A stretch of 64,000 bases of DNA from NCBI GenBank assembly GCA_964605235.1, contig CAZSBB010000019.1, positions 1 to 64,000 of the forward strand. Reading direction: 5' to 3'. This DNA is from CAZSBB01 sp964605235. GTDB taxonomy: Bacteria; Planctomycetota; Phycisphaerae; Phycisphaerales; Phycisphaeraceae. The stretch's first letter is position 1. The number at the start of each line of letters is the position of its first letter. The notes under the pieces are model-generated. The model was given only the letters and a program-made list of their open reading frames with translations, was not told the origin of the DNA and searched no databases. Below, piece by piece: positions 62,927-64,000 of the stretch. Made by a program: the position numbers and the translations under genes.

Positions 62927-64000
62927 TCACGACTGCGTGCGGCTCTGGAGCTGGCGCAGCAGGTCGAACGCCTGCAGCGGGGTGAGCGCGTCAAGCTGGG
63001 CGTCGCGCAGTTCCTGCACCACCGGGTGGTCGAGATATTCCGTGAACAGCGACATCTGCCCGGGCGGTTCACGCCGTGGGGCTGCGGCTTTGCTCGCCAT
63101 GCGCGGGGCGCTGTGGCTGACTTCCAGTTGCGCCATCAGTTCATTGGCGCGGGTGATGACGCTCGGCGGCAGGCCGGCGATTTTGGCGACATGCACGCCG
63201 TAGCTGCGGTCGGTGGCGCCGGGGACAATGCGGTGAAGGAAGACGATCTGGTCCTGCCATTCGCGGACGGAGACGTTGAGGTTGCTGACGTTGGGATACT
63301 GTTCGCCGAGCTGGGTGATCTCGTGGTAGTGGGTGGCGAAGAGCGTGCGACACCGGCGGCGGGTCAGATGCTCGGCAATCGCCCAGGCGAGGCTCAGGCC
63401 GTCGAGCGTGGACGTGCCGCGCCCGATTTCATCGAGAATGACCAGACTGGCGGGGGTGGCGTGATGGCAGATGTTGGCGGTTTCGGTCATCTCGACCATG
63501 AAGGTGGATTGGCCGGCGTGCAGTTCGTCGGACGCGCCGATGCGGGTGAAGATGCGGTCGCACAGGCCGACGGTCGCGGCATCGGCAGGCACGAAGCTGC
63601 CGGTGTGCGCCAGCAGGGTGATGAGCGCCGCCTGGCGGATGAAGGTGCTTTTGCCCGCCATGTTGGGGCCGGTGATGAGCGCGAGCGTGGGGGCGGCTGC
63701 GTCGTCGGCCGCACCGCCGAGGGTGACGTCGTTGGCGACGAACTGTTTGCCCAGCAGTTCATCGAGCACCGGATGGCGCGCCCCACGCAGTTGCAGCGTC
63801 GGCTCATCCACCAGCGTCGGCTGCACGTAGCGCCAGCGCACCGCCCGGCGGGCGAAACACGCGAGCACATCCAGCTCGGCGACCAGCTCCGCAAAGCCAT
63901 GCAGATGGCGCAGCTCCTGCTGGGCGGCTGCGCAAAGCTGGGCGAACAGCTCCTGCTCACGGGCGACGGCGCGCTCCTGGGCGGTCAGGACTTTGCCTTC
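62927..64000 (-). CDS. mutS: DNA mismatch repair protein MutS (C-terminal part)
   Basis: About 357 residues visible, truncated by the window edge: the frame stays open to base 64000 and begins inside the MutS lever domain (ELVAELDVLACFARRAVRWR). The ATPase domain has Walker A ITGPNMAGKSTFIRQAALI, DELHAGQSTFMVEMTE, LVILDEIGRGTSTLDGLSLA, LFATHYHEIT and the Tyr-Gly signature SYGVHVAKIAGLP. The C-terminal helical dimerisation part follows. MutS binds mismatched DNA. The 5' end lies beyond 64000. Confidence 0.96.
   Translation of the reverse strand, partial: EGKVLTAQERAVAREQELFAQLCAAAQQELRHLHGFAELVAELDVLACFARRAVRWRYVQPTLVDEPTLQLRGARHPVLDELLGKQFVANDVTLGGAADDAAAPTLALITGPNMAGKSTFIRQAALITLLAHTGSFVPADAATVGLCDRIFTRIGASDELHAGQSTFMVEMTETANICHHATPASLVILDEIGRGTSTLDGLSLAWAIAEHLTRRRCRTLFATHYHEITQLGEQYPNVSNLNVSVREWQDQIVFLHRIVPGATDRSYGVHVAKIAGLPPSVITRANELMAQLEVSHSAPRMASKAAAPRREPPGQMSLFTEYLDHPVVQELRDAQLDALTPLQAFDLLRQLQSRTQS

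Overview
The window is about 64 kb of high-GC bacterial DNA that reads like a planctomycete of the class Phycisphaerae. Four things point there. It carries a FliA/WhiG-type sigma factor next to a small helix-turn-helix gene. It carries a prepilin-like (H-X9-DG) protein facing a GntR-LacI hybrid regulator. It has many sugar-active and PQQ-propeller exported proteins (DUF1800, DUF2961, DUF4838, GH114-like, GH36). Its intergenic spaces are full of palindromic repeats. The assignment is inferred from gene content; no rRNA or tRNA gene was recognised and no CRISPR array was seen.

Layout. 0-11.4 kb: a DUF1800 protein, a decayed GH10-like protein translationally coupled to radA, a thioesterase, a 2-hydroxyacid dehydrogenase, a GH172/DUF2961 protein, a coupled pair (class V aminotransferase and an M19-like protein lacking metal ligands), and a REP-associated tyrosine transposase. 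11.9-20.1 kb: a signalling island with an FHA-SpoIIE phosphatase, a single-domain response regulator, a sigma-54 activator, a large GAF/PAS histidine kinase, and a small HTH gene plus sigma factor behind a consensus sigma-54 promoter. 20.5-34.5 kb: DUF4838 and (alpha/alpha)-barrel proteins, a bisphosphate nucleotidase, Bcp peroxiredoxin, MnmA, fructose-1,6-bisphosphatase, a GDP-fucose-synthase-like enzyme, a lipoprotein and a GH114-like protein with duplicated N-terminal domains. 34.7-44 kb: the prepilin-like gene and its divergent regulator with a clear operator, a TMTC-like membrane protein, an alpha-galactosidase, and an operon of a threonine-synthase-like enzyme, an SDR and an aspartoacylase-like enzyme. 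44.3-57.3 kb: an epimerase, GH57 branching enzyme, creatininase-family protein, malate dehydrogenase, a fused siroheme decarboxylase AhbA-AhbB with AhbC, a second class V aminotransferase, a NagB-like protein, a candidate small RNA, a Cys-rich small protein, glutamate dehydrogenase and an SDR. 57.4-64 kb: a 1478-residue double PQQ-propeller protein, a membrane-anchored SGNH-like protein and the C-terminal part of MutS, cut by the window edge.

How the parts fit. Central metabolism (Fbp, Mdh, Gdh, GH57 branching enzyme) and information genes (RadA, MutS, MnmA) are mixed with exported glycan-handling proteins. The AhbAB-AhbC operon implies the siroheme-dependent route to haem. The signalling island looks like a cascade: kinase and receiver feed a sigma-54 activator, a sigma-54 promoter with an upstream 18-bp palindrome drives the HTH gene and probably the sigma factor, and a SpoIIE-type phosphatase stands alongside. 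At least eight families of inverted repeats fill the intergenic spaces, some ending inside the neighbouring coding sequences; one RAYT transposase gene is present that could mobilise the REP-like family.
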